Shown: positions 1-6,178 of the stretch, piece by piece
Layout of the letters: each line of letters opens with the position of its first letter
How positions within the stretch are numbered: position 1 is the stretch's first letter
Assembly: GCA_021202715.1 (NCBI GenBank)
Contig: JAJQCL010000197.1
Span: 3,952 to 11,058, forward strand
From: Lachnospiraceae bacterium
GTDB taxonomy: Bacteria > Bacillota > Clostridia > Lachnospirales > Lachnospiraceae
Direction of reading: 5' to 3'
DNA length: 7,107 nt
The notes under the pieces: generated by a model
The model's input: the letters and a program-made list of their open reading frames with translations, nothing else
Database searches by the model: none
Told to the model about the DNA's origin: nothing
Position numbers and translations under genes: made by a program

Positions 1-824
1 CGCTTACGAACTTCGGCGTGGAGTCGTTCCTGACACATTTCCTGAAAATGACCATGCCGCCCGAACCCCGGATGGCGGACATCGGTGTGATCGACCCGGT
101 GAAGGAGCCGTTTTCAGCCTTTGTCTTCAAGATTCAGGCCAATATGAACAAGGCGCACCGCGACCGTATTGCCTTCATGCGCATCTGTTCGGGCAAATAT
201 GAGGCGGGCATGGAGGTCAATCACATTCAGGGCGGGCGGAAGATCCGTCTCTCCCAGTCCACACAGATGATGGCGCAGGAGCGGACGCTCGTGGAGGAGG
301 CCTACGCCGGGGACATCATCGGCGTCTTCGACCCGGGCATCTTCTCCATCGGGGACACCCTCTGTGCGGGCAATACGAAATTTGCCTTTGAAGGAATTCC
401 GACTTTCGCCCCGGAACATTTTGCCCGGGTTCGTCAGGTAGACACGATGAAGCGCAAGCAGTTCCTCAAGGGCATCAACCAGATCGCCCAGGAGGGAGCC
501 ATCCAGATCTTCCAGGAGTTCAATACCGGGATGGAGGAGATCATCGTCGGCGTCGTGGGCGTGCTGCAGTTTGACGTGCTCATGTACCGGCTGCAGAATG
601 AATACAATGTGGAGGCGAAGCTCGAAAATCTTCCTTATGAATATATCCGCTGGATTGAGAATCAGGACGAGGTGGATGTGGAGAAGATTCAGGGAACCTC
701 CGATATGAAACGGATCCGCGATCTCAAGGGGAATCCGCTGCTGATCTTCGTGAATTCCTGGAGCGTGGGGATGGTGGAGGAGCGGAATCCGGGCCTGGTG
801 CTGACGGAATTCGGCAGGAATTGA
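1..824 (+). CDS. prfC: Peptide chain release factor 3 (RF3), C-terminal part
   Basis: RF3 is a cytoplasmic translational GTPase that speeds removal of RF1/RF2 from the ribosome after peptide release. The reading frame is open from base 3 (Leu-Thr-Asn-Phe-Gly-Val), so the GTG at 18 is an internal valine and the gene begins upstream of the window. About 273 residues are visible, roughly the second half of a protein of usually about 525-530 residues; the N-terminal GTP-binding domain is missing because of the window edge. What remains matches RF3 domain II (EPFSAFVFKIQANMNKAHRD, then the RIAFMRICSGKY region) and the RF3-specific C-terminal domain (GVVGVLQFDVLMYRLQNEY, then the YEYIRWIE segment). 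The TGA stop at 822-824 is followed by an inverted repeat. No frameshift or missing segment is seen. The identification is very secure. Confidence 0.96.
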   Translation, partial: LTNFGVESFLTHFLKMTMPPEPRMADIGVIDPVKEPFSAFVFKIQANMNKAHRDRIAFMRICSGKYEAGMEVNHIQGGRKIRLSQSTQMMAQERTLVEEAYAGDIIGVFDPGIFSIGDTLCAGNTKFAFEGIPTFAPEHFARVRQVDTMKRKQFLKGINQIAQEGAIQIFQEFNTGMEEIIVGVVGVLQFDVLMYRLQNEYNVEAKLENLPYEYIRWIENQDEVDVEKIQGTSDMKRIRDLKGNPLLIFVNSWSVGMVEERNPGLVLTEFGRN

Positions 825-826
825 GA

Positions 827-854
827 ACCTGTTAAAGAAATCTTCTTAACAGGT
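827..854. other. Inverted repeat just after prfC
   Basis: A perfect 9-bp inverted repeat, ACCTGTTAA (827-835) and TTAACAGGT (846-854), starts two bases after the prfC stop. The inside can pair further (GAA 837-839 with TTC 843-845), leaving a tiny loop. No T-run follows, so it is not a canonical intrinsic terminator. It may mark or protect the 3' end of the prfC mRNA, or be a binding site. Confidence 0.5.
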
Positions 855-906
855 CCTGAACTCACCGGATCCGGCTCTGGTATTCGCAGGATTCTAAAGA
901 AATGAA

Positions 907-963
907 GTGCCTGAAAATGCCTGCTTTCCGCAGGAATGATGCAGGCGGGGTATTTTCTGGCAC
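907..963 (+). promoter_or_regulatory. Long imperfect hairpin upstream of the ylmC/ymxH-type gene
   Basis: Three consecutive arms pair in register: GTGCC (907-911) with GGCAC (959-963), GAAAAT (913-918) with ATTTTC (952-957), and GCCTGC (919-924) with GCAGGC (941-946). Together they make 17 bp with one T-T mismatch and a 5-base bulge (GGGGT, 947-951). The left strand CCTGC (920-924) can instead pair with GCAGG at 930-934, giving two mutually exclusive folds, as in attenuator-like leaders. A short T-rich stretch (971-978) follows. It lies between prfC and the next start codon. The function is not known; the pairing is read directly, the regulatory role is inferred. Confidence 0.4.
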
Positions 964-1021
964 CCCGGATTCTCTTTTGGCATAGACTGAAAGAGAGGGA
1001 TCTGAGGATATGGAGAAAATC

Positions 1022-1282
1022 ATGCGTATCTGCCATTTACGGGAGAAGGAAGTCATCAATGTCTGCGACTGCAAACGCCTGGGATACGTGGCGGATCTTG
1101 ATTTTGATCCGGACTCCGGCTGTCTCTGTGCGCTGATCGTGCCGGGACCCTGTCAGATTCTCGGCTGTCTCGGCCGGGACAGCGAATACATCATCCCATT
1201 CCCCTGTGTGCGCCAGATCGGCAAGGATATCATTCTGGTGGAGATCGATCCGGGCAAATGCCTGACGAAATGTAAATATTGA
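1022..1282 (+). CDS. YlmC/YmxH family sporulation protein (PRC-barrel)
   Basis: A small single-domain protein of 86 residues that matches the YlmC/YmxH sporulation-associated family (PRC-barrel-like beta fold). Recognisable pieces are the start MRICHLREKEVIN, the CDCKRLGYVADLDFD segment, the LIVPGPC turn, and GRDSEYIIPF followed by IGKDIILVE. It is rich in cysteine, as clostridial members often are. An ATG at 1010 in the same frame would add four residues. I prefer 1022 because GGAG (1012-1015) lies six bases upstream and because relatives start at MRIC; the 1010 start has only a poorly spaced purine run. Homologues in Firmicutes often sit near sigE/sigG, which are not visible here. Its biochemical role is not established; a part in sporulation is inferred from the family name and distribution. 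Confidence 0.87.
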   Translation: MRICHLREKEVINVCDCKRLGYVADLDFDPDSGCLCALIVPGPCQILGCLGRDSEYIIPFPCVRQIGKDIILVEIDPGKCLTKCKY

Positions 1283-1334
1283 AGATGTTGACAAAAGACG
1301 GCCAGTATCTGGTCGGAGAGAGGAGTGAATGCTT

Positions 1335-1787
1335 ATGAAGTGCCCTTTTTGCGGCGCGGAGGATACCCGCGTCATTGATTCCCGCCCCGCGGACGACGCG
1401 ATTCGGCGCAGGCGTCAATGCGAGAGCTGCGGGAAGCGTTTTACCACCTATGAAAAGGTGGAGACGATCCCCATGATGATCATCAAGAAGGACGACAGCC
1501 GGGAACCCTATGATCGGTCAAAGATCGAGGCGGGAGCGCTGCGGGCCTGCCATAAGCGGCCGATCCCCATGGACCAGATCCACAATCTGGTGGATGAGGT
1601 GGAAAATCAGATCCTCAGCCGTGACTCGCGGGAGATCTCCAGCTCCGAAGTAGGCGAAATGGTGATGGACAGGCTGCGGGAGCTTGACGATGTGGCCTAT
1701 GTGCGTTTTGCTTCGGTGTACCGGGAATTCAAGGATGTGGAGACCTTCCTGCGGGAGATCGAGAAGCTGGCGAAGAAGAGGAACTAG
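1335..1787 (+). CDS. nrdR: Transcriptional repressor NrdR
   Basis: NrdR represses ribonucleotide reductase operons by binding NrdR boxes, using bound ATP/dATP to sense nucleotide pools. The 150-residue product has the normal family length. The N-terminal zinc ribbon has CPFC (Cys3, Cys6) and CESC (Cys29, Cys32) around the basic IRRRRQ stretch, followed by GKRFTTYE. The ATP-cone domain fills roughly residues 46-136, with the nucleotide-binding start region (VIKKD-like IIKKDDSREPYDRSKI) and the typical VAYVRFASVYREF close to the C-terminus. ATG 1335 is chosen over ATG 1329: AGGAG at 1321-1325 is nine bases from 1335 but only three from 1329, and NrdR proteins begin MKCPFC. The loop between the two Cys pairs seems about two residues shorter than in B. 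subtilis and E. coli. No nrd gene or NrdR box was seen in the window. yqeG follows after two bases. Confidence 0.97.
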   Translation: MKCPFCGAEDTRVIDSRPADDAIRRRRQCESCGKRFTTYEKVETIPMMIIKKDDSREPYDRSKIEAGALRACHKRPIPMDQIHNLVDEVENQILSRDSREISSSEVGEMVMDRLRELDDVAYVRFASVYREFKDVETFLREIEKLAKKRN

Positions 1788-1789
1788 AG

Positions 1790-2308
1790 ATGCTGGAGCT
1801 TTTTTATCCCAATCAGACGGCGGTTTCTTCTTACGAGATTCCCTATGAACGTCTGGCGGAGCGGGGCGTCCGGGGGATTCTCTTTGATATTGATAATACA
1901 TTGGTACCCCACGGGGCGGCGGCGACGCCGGAGGCGGTGGCTCTCTTCGGGCGTCTGCATGCGCTGAGGCTGGCCACCTGCCTGATCTCCAATAACCAGG
2001 AGCCGCGGGTGGAACCTTTCGCGAAAGCGGTGAATTCCCCCTTCCTCTGCAATGCCCACAAGCCCGCCGCGGCCGGATATCGCCGGGCCTGTCAGATCAT
2101 GGGTGTACGGCTGGAGGAGGCCGTCTTCGTGGGAGACCAGCTCTTCACGGATATCTTCGGGGCAAACCGCGCCGGGATACGCAGTATCCTTGTGCAGCCG
2201 ATCCACCCGAAGGAGGAGATTCAGATCGTTCTGAAGCGACGACTGGAACGGCCGATCCTGTATTTTTACCGGAAGGGCGGCTGGAGCCGGAAGGAACGCA
2301 TCTTTTGA
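1790..2308 (+). CDS. yqeG: YqeG family HAD IIIA-type phosphatase
   Basis: A 172-residue cytoplasmic HAD-superfamily protein, the usual length for YqeG. All HAD motifs are present: motif I FDIDNTLV with the nucleophile Asp33 and acid/base Asp35, motif II Ser67 in CLISNNQ, motif III Lys91 in NAHKP, and motif IV GDQLFTD with Asp116 and Asp121 for Mg2+. This supports a working phosphatase; the physiological substrate is unknown, although distant relatives act on phosphatidylglycerophosphate. The ATG lies two bases after the nrdR stop, with a purine-rich site (AAGAGGA, about 1776-1782) inside the nrdR 3' end, which suggests co-transcription and translational coupling. In Bacillus yqeG precedes yqeH and aroE; neither is here. 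The stop codon TGA (2306-2308) lies in the loop/arm of a 6-bp hairpin and within the first unit of a tandem repeat. Confidence 0.93.
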   Translation: MLELFYPNQTAVSSYEIPYERLAERGVRGILFDIDNTLVPHGAAATPEAVALFGRLHALRLATCLISNNQEPRVEPFAKAVNSPFLCNAHKPAAAGYRRACQIMGVRLEEAVFVGDQLFTDIFGANRAGIRSILVQPIHPKEEIQIVLKRRLERPILYFYRKGGWSRKERIF

Positions 2309-2389
2309 GATGCATGTCATACAAAAGGAAAACGAATCTTTTGAGATGACTGTCATACGGAAGAAACATATCTATTAAAATGTCTTGAC
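2293..2389. repeat. Degenerate tandem repeat of about 32-36 bp, three units, over the yqeG stop codon
   Basis: Three head-to-tail units start with GGAA at 2293, 2327 and 2359. The core ATCTTTTGAGATG occurs exactly at 2300-2312 and 2336-2348, and as ATCTATTAAAATG at 2370-2382. TGTCATAC follows at 2315-2322 and 2351-2358, and TGTCTTGAC at 2381-2389. The first unit contains the yqeG stop; its core forms a perfect hairpin GCATCT/AGATGC (2298-2303 with 2308-2313). The third unit carries the TTGACA of the next promoter candidate. It may be a replication-slippage product or a set of operator-like sites. Confidence 0.75.
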
Positions 2390-2413
2390 AAACCGGCGGA
2401 TTTGAGATACGTT
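2385..2413 (+). promoter_or_regulatory. Putative sigma-A promoter of the ABC importer operon
   Basis: TTGACA (2385-2390) is a perfect -35 box. At 17-bp spacing lies TACGTT (2408-2413), which keeps only the first two and the last base of a TATAAT box. It is the only good -35 in this gap and lies about 70 bases before the lipoprotein start. The weak -10 makes the call tentative and would fit an activator- or repressor-controlled promoter. Confidence 0.45.
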
Positions 2414-2423
2414 TTCACCTTGG

Positions 2424-2464
2424 AAAGGTTTATCCTTTGCGGAGAGTTATTCTTCGCAGAAGAA
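2424..2464 (+). promoter_or_regulatory. Hairpin-rich leader of the ABC importer mRNA
   Basis: Three short stems are packed in the presumed 5' leader: AAAGG/CCTTT (2424-2428 with 2434-2438), TGCGGAGA/TCTTCGCA (2438-2445 with 2451-2458, one G-U pair), and TTCTTC/GAAGAA (2450-2455 with 2459-2464, loop GCA). The last two share bases and cannot form together. None covers the ribosome binding site AGGAAGG (2471-2477). The leader is too short for a T-box. A regulatory role is only suggested. Confidence 0.35.
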
Positions 2465-2484
2465 CATGAAAGGAAGGAAGCAAC

Positions 2485-3615
2485 ATGAAGACAAGAAGAA
2501 TTCTGGCAATTACGATGGCTCTCGCTCTGACGGCGGGACTGGCAGGCTGCGGAAGCAGCTCTTCCACGGAGACCACCGCCGCGGAGACCGAAGCCGGGAC
2601 GGAAGCTGCTGAGACCACAGCGGCAGAGACGGCCGAAGCGGAGGACACCAGTGCGGCGGAAGAAACGCAGGCTGCAGAGGGAACCGTGTACAAGGTCGGT
2701 ATCGTGCAGTATGTGGACGACGCTTCTCTGAACCAGATCGAGCAGGCCATCGAGGATGAGCTGGACGCCAAGGGAGCAGAGCTGGGTGTGACCTTTGATT
2801 ATGCCGACTATACATACAATGGTCAGGCGGATTCCACGACCATGAACCAGATCGCGACCGATCTGGTTGCCGAGGAAGTGGATATCATCATCCCCATCGC
2901 CACCCCGACGGCGCTGATCATGCAGGCGGCGACCGAGGACAATCAGATCCCCGTGGTATTCTCCGCCGTGTCGGATCCGGTTGGGTCCGGCGTAGTGGCG
3001 AGCATGGAGGAGCCCGGCTCCAACATCACCGGAACCTCGGATGCGCTGGATACCGAAGCCATCATGGAGCTGATCGTGGCGGCTGACCCCGATATCACGA
3101 CGCTGGGTCTGCTGTACGATAAAGGACAGGATTCCTCCACGCAGGCGATCGCGGATGCCAAGGCTTACTGCGAGGAGAACGGGATCGAGGTTGTGGAGAA
3201 GACCGGCACCACCAACGACGAGGTCATGCTGGCGGCAGACGCTCTGATCGCGGCGGGCGTCGATGCGGTGTTCACCCCCTCCGATAATACGGTCATGACC
3301 GCTGAGCTGTCTATCTATGAGAAATTCATCGACGCAAAGATTCCTCATTATACCGGTGCGAATTCCTTCGCCCTGAACGGCGCGTTCTGCGGCTACGGGA
3401 CGGATTATGAACTGCTGGGCACCGAGACCGCGGATATGGCCGTGGAGATTCTGGTTGACGGCGCGGATCCTGCCACCATGGAAGTGCGCATTATGAGCAC
3501 CGGGATCGCGACGATCAATACCGAGACGGCGGAAGCTATCGGCCTCGACTACAGCATGTTTGAGAGCATGGTTACCGAGCTCATCGAGACCGTGACGGCC
3601 GAGGAATTCGAGTAA
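2485..3615 (+). CDS. ABC transporter substrate-binding lipoprotein, TrpX-like (PF04392 type)
   Basis: The 376-residue product is an exported lipoprotein that would capture the substrate outside the membrane and deliver it to the permease encoded downstream. Residues 1-21 form a signal peptide (KTRR, then a hydrophobic stretch) ending in the lipobox LAGC, with Cys22 as lipidation site. Residues 23-66 are a low-complexity Ser/Thr/Ala/Glu linker containing the exact repeat ETTAAET at 29-35 and 43-49. From about residue 68 follows a periplasmic-binding-protein-I-like fold with typical landmarks: VGIVQYVDDASLNQ, DIIIPIATPTA, PVVFSAVSDPVGSGVV, a TLGLLYD strand, FTPSDNTVM, and GYGTDYELLG. This pattern is that of the tryptophan/aromatic importer family TrpX; sugar or nucleoside relatives are less likely. 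The true ligand is not proven. ATG 2485 has AGGAAGG eight bases upstream. The gene is followed by a duplicated stop region and a strong hairpin. Confidence 0.9.
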   Translation: MKTRRILAITMALALTAGLAGCGSSSSTETTAAETEAGTEAAETTAAETAEAEDTSAAEETQAAEGTVYKVGIVQYVDDASLNQIEQAIEDELDAKGAELGVTFDYADYTYNGQADSTTMNQIATDLVAEEVDIIIPIATPTALIMQAATEDNQIPVVFSAVSDPVGSGVVASMEEPGSNITGTSDALDTEAIMELIVAADPDITTLGLLYDKGQDSSTQAIADAKAYCEENGIEVVEKTGTTNDEVMLAADALIAAGVDAVFTPSDNTVMTAELSIYEKFIDAKIPHYTGANSFALNGAFCGYGTDYELLGTETADMAVEILVDGADPATMEVRIMSTGIATINTETAEAIGLDYSMFESMVTELIETVTAEEFE

Positions 3616-3637
3616 TCAGGTTATCGAGTAATCAGGT
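3608..3637. repeat. 14-bp direct repeat over the lipoprotein stop codon
   Basis: TCGAGTAATCAGGT occurs at 3608-3621 and again, exactly, at 3624-3637, a period of 16 bases. The first copy contains the TAA stop of the lipoprotein gene (3613-3615). The second copy is non-coding. It looks like a recent small duplication; a role in translation is not evident. Confidence 0.85.
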
Positions 3638-3648
3638 AAGACAATGTG

Positions 3649-3693
3649 ACGCCTTCGGTGCCTACGTGCATCGAAGGCGTATGCGCTATTTTT
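3649..3693 (+). terminator. Strong intercistronic hairpin with delayed T-run (possible partial terminator)
   Basis: ACGCCTTCG (3649-3657) pairs perfectly with CGAAGGCGT (3672-3680). The stem continues inward through one G-U pair and TGC/GCA (3659-3661 with 3668-3670) to a 6-base loop, giving about 13 bp. A run of five T (3689-3693) follows, but eight bases after the stem, so full termination is doubtful. Its position after the binding-protein gene and before the permease gene fits a known pattern in which such hairpins stabilise the upstream message or reduce downstream expression. Confidence 0.55.
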
Positions 3694-3711
3694 CACAGAG
3701 GAGAATATTCT

Positions 3712-4659
3712 ATGTCCACAATCTTCACCCTGTCCATCGTCCAGAGCGCCCTGGAACTGGGAATCATCTATGCTCTGGTAGCGCTGGCTCTGTTTATTTC
3801 CTTCACCCTGCTGAATATTGCGGATCTGTCCACGGACGGATGCTTCACGCTGGGGTGCGCGGTGGGGGCTTACGTCACGCTGGCCGGTCACCCGTTCCTG
3901 GCGCTGATCGCGGCCATGGCAGCCGGGGTATGTTCCGGCTTCATTACCGCGTTCCTACAGACAAAGATGGGCGTGGAATCGATTCTCGCGGGAATCATCG
4001 TCAATACCGGGCTGTATACGATCAACCTGGCGGTGATGGGATTTTCCTCGACAATGAATCTCTTCTCCTGTGATACGATCTTCAGTCTGGCCAAGGGCGT
4101 CTCCGAAGCCAGCTGGTATCAGAGCTGGTATAAGATTCTCGTGGTCGTGGTGATCATCGCGCTTGTGGCGCTGTTCCTGGGGTGGTTCCTTAACACCCGA
4201 CTGGGGCTCTCGATCCGGGCCACGGGGGATAATCCCGACATGGTAAAGGCTTCCAGCATCAATCCGGCGTTTACGAGCACGGTGGGCCTGTGCGTCTCCA
4301 ACTCTCTGACGGGACTGTCCGGCTGCATTCTGGCGCAGTACCAGAAGTCCTGTGATATCAACATCGGCTCCGGCCAGGTGACGATCGCGCTGGCCAGCCT
4401 GATCATCGGCAGTACGCTGATCCACAAGGGATCTATCCTGCATCGTGTCACCGGTGTGGTTCTGGGCAGCTGCCTGTATCGTTTTATCGTGGCTGTCGCC
4501 CTGCGGCTCAACGTACCGGCGGAGTGCCTGAAGCTGGTCTCGGCCTGCATCGTGGCCGTCGCCATTTCCTTCCCTTATTTGAAAGGTAAATATCAGTTCT
4601 GGCAGCAACGCCGGGCAAAGGAGAGAGCGTATCAGGAAGGGGGCGGAAAATCATGCTGA
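3712..4659 (+). CDS. ABC transporter permease, TrpY-like (LivH/BPD_transp_2 type)
   Basis: A 315-residue integral membrane protein that would form the membrane channel of the importer. Eight to nine hydrophobic segments can be read, among them a first block in residues about 12-36, a set of three up to about residue 110, the very hydrophobic ILVVVVIIALVALFLGWF near 145-162, and three or four more to about 290. Family landmarks are ISFTLLNIADLSTDG near residue 30, ILAGIIVNTGLYTIN, and the cytoplasmic RATGDNPDM loop near residue 170, which resembles branched-chain amino acid and sugar permeases. The C-terminus is basic (QQRRAKER). ATG 3712 is chosen because AGAGGAG (about 3697-3703) lies eight bases upstream; an in-frame GTG at 3646 would translate the intercistronic hairpin and has no good ribosome site. 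The stop overlaps the ATPase start. Confidence 0.92.
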   Translation: MSTIFTLSIVQSALELGIIYALVALALFISFTLLNIADLSTDGCFTLGCAVGAYVTLAGHPFLALIAAMAAGVCSGFITAFLQTKMGVESILAGIIVNTGLYTINLAVMGFSSTMNLFSCDTIFSLAKGVSEASWYQSWYKILVVVVIIALVALFLGWFLNTRLGLSIRATGDNPDMVKASSINPAFTSTVGLCVSNSLTGLSGCILAQYQKSCDINIGSGQVTIALASLIIGSTLIHKGSILHRVTGVVLGSCLYRFIVAVALRLNVPAECLKLVSACIVAVAISFPYLKGKYQFWQQRRAKERAYQEGGGKSC

Positions 4660-5465
4660 AACTGGAAAATATCTGTAAGACCTTCAATCCGGGGACAGTC
4701 AATGAGAAGGTGGCTCTTTCTCATGTGAATCTCGATCTGGCGGGTGGGGATTTCGCGACCATCGTTGGCAGCAACGGCGCCGGCAAATCTACGATGTTCA
4801 ACGCCATCACCGGCGCTTTCTATGTGGACGAAGGTCATGTGATTCTGGACGGCGAGGACATTACCTTCCGCAAGGAGCATCTCCGCAGCAAAGTCATCGG
4901 GCACCTCTTCCAGGACCCTCTTCTGGGAACAGCGCCGCATATGACGATTGAGGAAAATATGGCGCTGGCCTATCTGCGTGCTTCCACGGACCGGCACCAC
5001 TATTTCAGCCGCATCAGTGCGGCCAACAAGAAGGAATTCCGCGAACATCTGGCCCTTCTGGGTATGGGACTGGAGGATCGCATGAGCCAGCCGGTGGGTC
5101 TGCTCTCCGGCGGACAGAGGCAGGCGCTGACGCTGCTCATGGCGACTGTGGTGACGCCGAAGCTGCTGCTTCTGGACGAGCATACGGCGGCGCTCGATCC
5201 GGCGACGGCCGAGAAGGTGCTGGATCTGACCAAGCGCATCGTGGCGGAGCGCAACATTACCTGTCTGATGGTGACACACAACATGCATCAGGCCCTGGAG
5301 CTGGGAAACCGCACCCTGATGATGGATGCCGGAAATATTATCTTTGACGTGAAGGGTGAAGAGCGCGACCGGCTGACGGTGGATGATCTTCTGGAGAAAT
5401 TCAGGCAGAATGCCGGAAAACAGATGGAGAATGACCGGATCCTTCTTTCGAAGGAGACAAAGTAA
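4653..5465 (+). CDS. ABC transporter ATP-binding protein, TrpZ-like
   Basis: The 270-residue cytoplasmic ATPase powers the importer. All motifs are intact: Walker A GSNGAGKST (residues 39-47), Q-loop Gln87 in LFQDP, signature LSGGQRQ (151-157), Walker B LLLLDE with catalytic Glu176, D-loop ALDP (180-183) and switch His209 in VTHNM. The DEHTAALDP form of the Walker B/D-loop region is typical of ATPases that go with TrpX-like binding proteins. The start ATG overlaps the permease stop (ATGCTGA, 4653-4659), so the two are translationally coupled; GGAAGGGGG lies just upstream (about 4635-4643). Only one ATPase gene is present, so it should act as a homodimer. After the stop come 125 bases without a recognised gene. 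Confidence 0.94.
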   Translation: MLKLENICKTFNPGTVNEKVALSHVNLDLAGGDFATIVGSNGAGKSTMFNAITGAFYVDEGHVILDGEDITFRKEHLRSKVIGHLFQDPLLGTAPHMTIEENMALAYLRASTDRHHYFSRISAANKKEFREHLALLGMGLEDRMSQPVGLLSGGQRQALTLLMATVVTPKLLLLDEHTAALDPATAEKVLDLTKRIVAERNITCLMVTHNMHQALELGNRTLMMDAGNIIFDVKGEERDRLTVDDLLEKFRQNAGKQMENDRILLSKETK

Positions 5466-5534
5466 GCGAAATATTTTCAACGAAGTCGTGAACCGCTTCC
5501 CGGACGTGCGCCGGACGCCGGAGATATGAAGGGA

Positions 5535-5544
5535 TTCCCGGGAA
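5535..5544. other. Palindrome in the gap between the ATPase gene and hisB
   Basis: TTCCCGGGAA is a perfect 10-bp palindrome in the 125-base gap 5466-5590. The gap also holds the direct repeat CGGACG (5501-5506 and 5512-5517). No T-run, no convincing promoter and no known gene remnant were found, so hisB could be read from the importer operon or from a promoter that I cannot recognise. Confidence 0.3.
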
Positions 5545-5590
5545 ATGTATGACCAGTCATGAGGAATATTGACGATACGGAGGAATGGAT

Positions 5591-6178
5591 ATGCCCAGAA
5601 TCGGAACAGTAGAAAGAAACACCGCGGAGACGAAGATCCGCTGCAGCCTGTCGCTGGACGGCAGCGGGAAGGCGGAGCTGGATACCGGCGTGGCCTTCTT
5701 CGACCATATGCTGAGCGGCTTCGCACGGCATGGATTCTTCGATCTGACCCTGCATTGCGACGGGGATACGGAGGTGGACTGCCATCACACGATTGAGGAC
5801 TGCGGTATCGTTCTGGGAACGGCGATCCGCGAGGCGCTGGGCGATAAGAAGGGCATCTGCCGTTTCGGCAGCAGCATCCTTCCCATGGATGAAGCGCTCC
5901 TGCTGTGCGCCATCGATCTCAGCGGTCGCCCCTATCTGGTCTATGATGCGTCCTTTACGAATGCCAGCATCGGCCAGATGGACACGCAGATGGCGCGGGA
6001 ATTCTTCTATGCGGTCAGCTACTCCGCCGGGATGAATCTTCATATCAAAGAATTCTACGGCGAGAACGACCACCACATCATGGAAGCCATGTTCAAGGCC
6101 TTCGGCAAGGCGCTGGATCAGGCCGTGCGTCTGGATCCGCGGGTTACCGACGTGCTCTCGACGAAGGGGACGCTGTAG
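5591..6178 (+). CDS. hisB: Imidazoleglycerol-phosphate dehydratase
   Basis: Catalyses the dehydration of imidazoleglycerol phosphate to imidazoleacetol phosphate in histidine biosynthesis, as a Mn2+-dependent oligomer in the cytoplasm. The 195-residue product has the full length of the single-function bacterial enzyme; there is no fused histidinol-phosphatase domain. The paired metal-binding motifs of the duplicated fold are both present: DHML at 38-41 with HHTIED at 65-70, and GENDHHIMEA at 157-166; LSTKGTL forms the usual C-terminus. ATG 5591 is preferred to ATG 5585, since GGAGG (5579-5583) is seven bases from 5591 but one base from 5585, and relatives begin near this point. No other his gene is seen in the window, which is unusual since hisB commonly lies in a his operon. 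The 3' end overlaps a minus-strand reading frame by 35 bases. Confidence 0.96.
   Translation: MPRIGTVERNTAETKIRCSLSLDGSGKAELDTGVAFFDHMLSGFARHGFFDLTLHCDGDTEVDCHHTIEDCGIVLGTAIREALGDKKGICRFGSSILPMDEALLLCAIDLSGRPYLVYDASFTNASIGQMDTQMAREFFYAVSYSAGMNLHIKEFYGENDHHIMEAMFKAFGKALDQAVRLDPRVTDVLSTKGTL

Noticed and set aside
971..1009. CATAGACT (981-988) as a SigE-type -10 for the sporulation gene
   Set aside because: Six of eight bases fit, but no matching -35 is found at the right distance.
1288..1311. TTGACA before nrdR as a promoter
   Set aside because: At 16-18 bp spacing no -10 box is present; the nearest candidate, TATCTG at 1306, is only 12 bp away.
2353..3348. Long minus-strand open frame (about 330 codons) opposite the lipoprotein gene
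   Set aside because: It is rich in His, Arg and Gly in low-complexity order, has no known motif, and lies fully opposite a clearly identified gene; a shadow of GC-rich codon use.
5461..5529. Open stretch after the ATPase stop reading FNEVVNRFPDVRRTPEI as a gene remnant or small peptide gene
   Set aside because: It has no start codon with a fitting ribosome site and I recognise no family; probably chance.
4632..5726. Minus-strand open frame of about 360 codons opposite the ATPase gene
   Set aside because: Mirrors the ATPase codons, has Arg/His-rich sequence without domains and would span two plus-strand genes.
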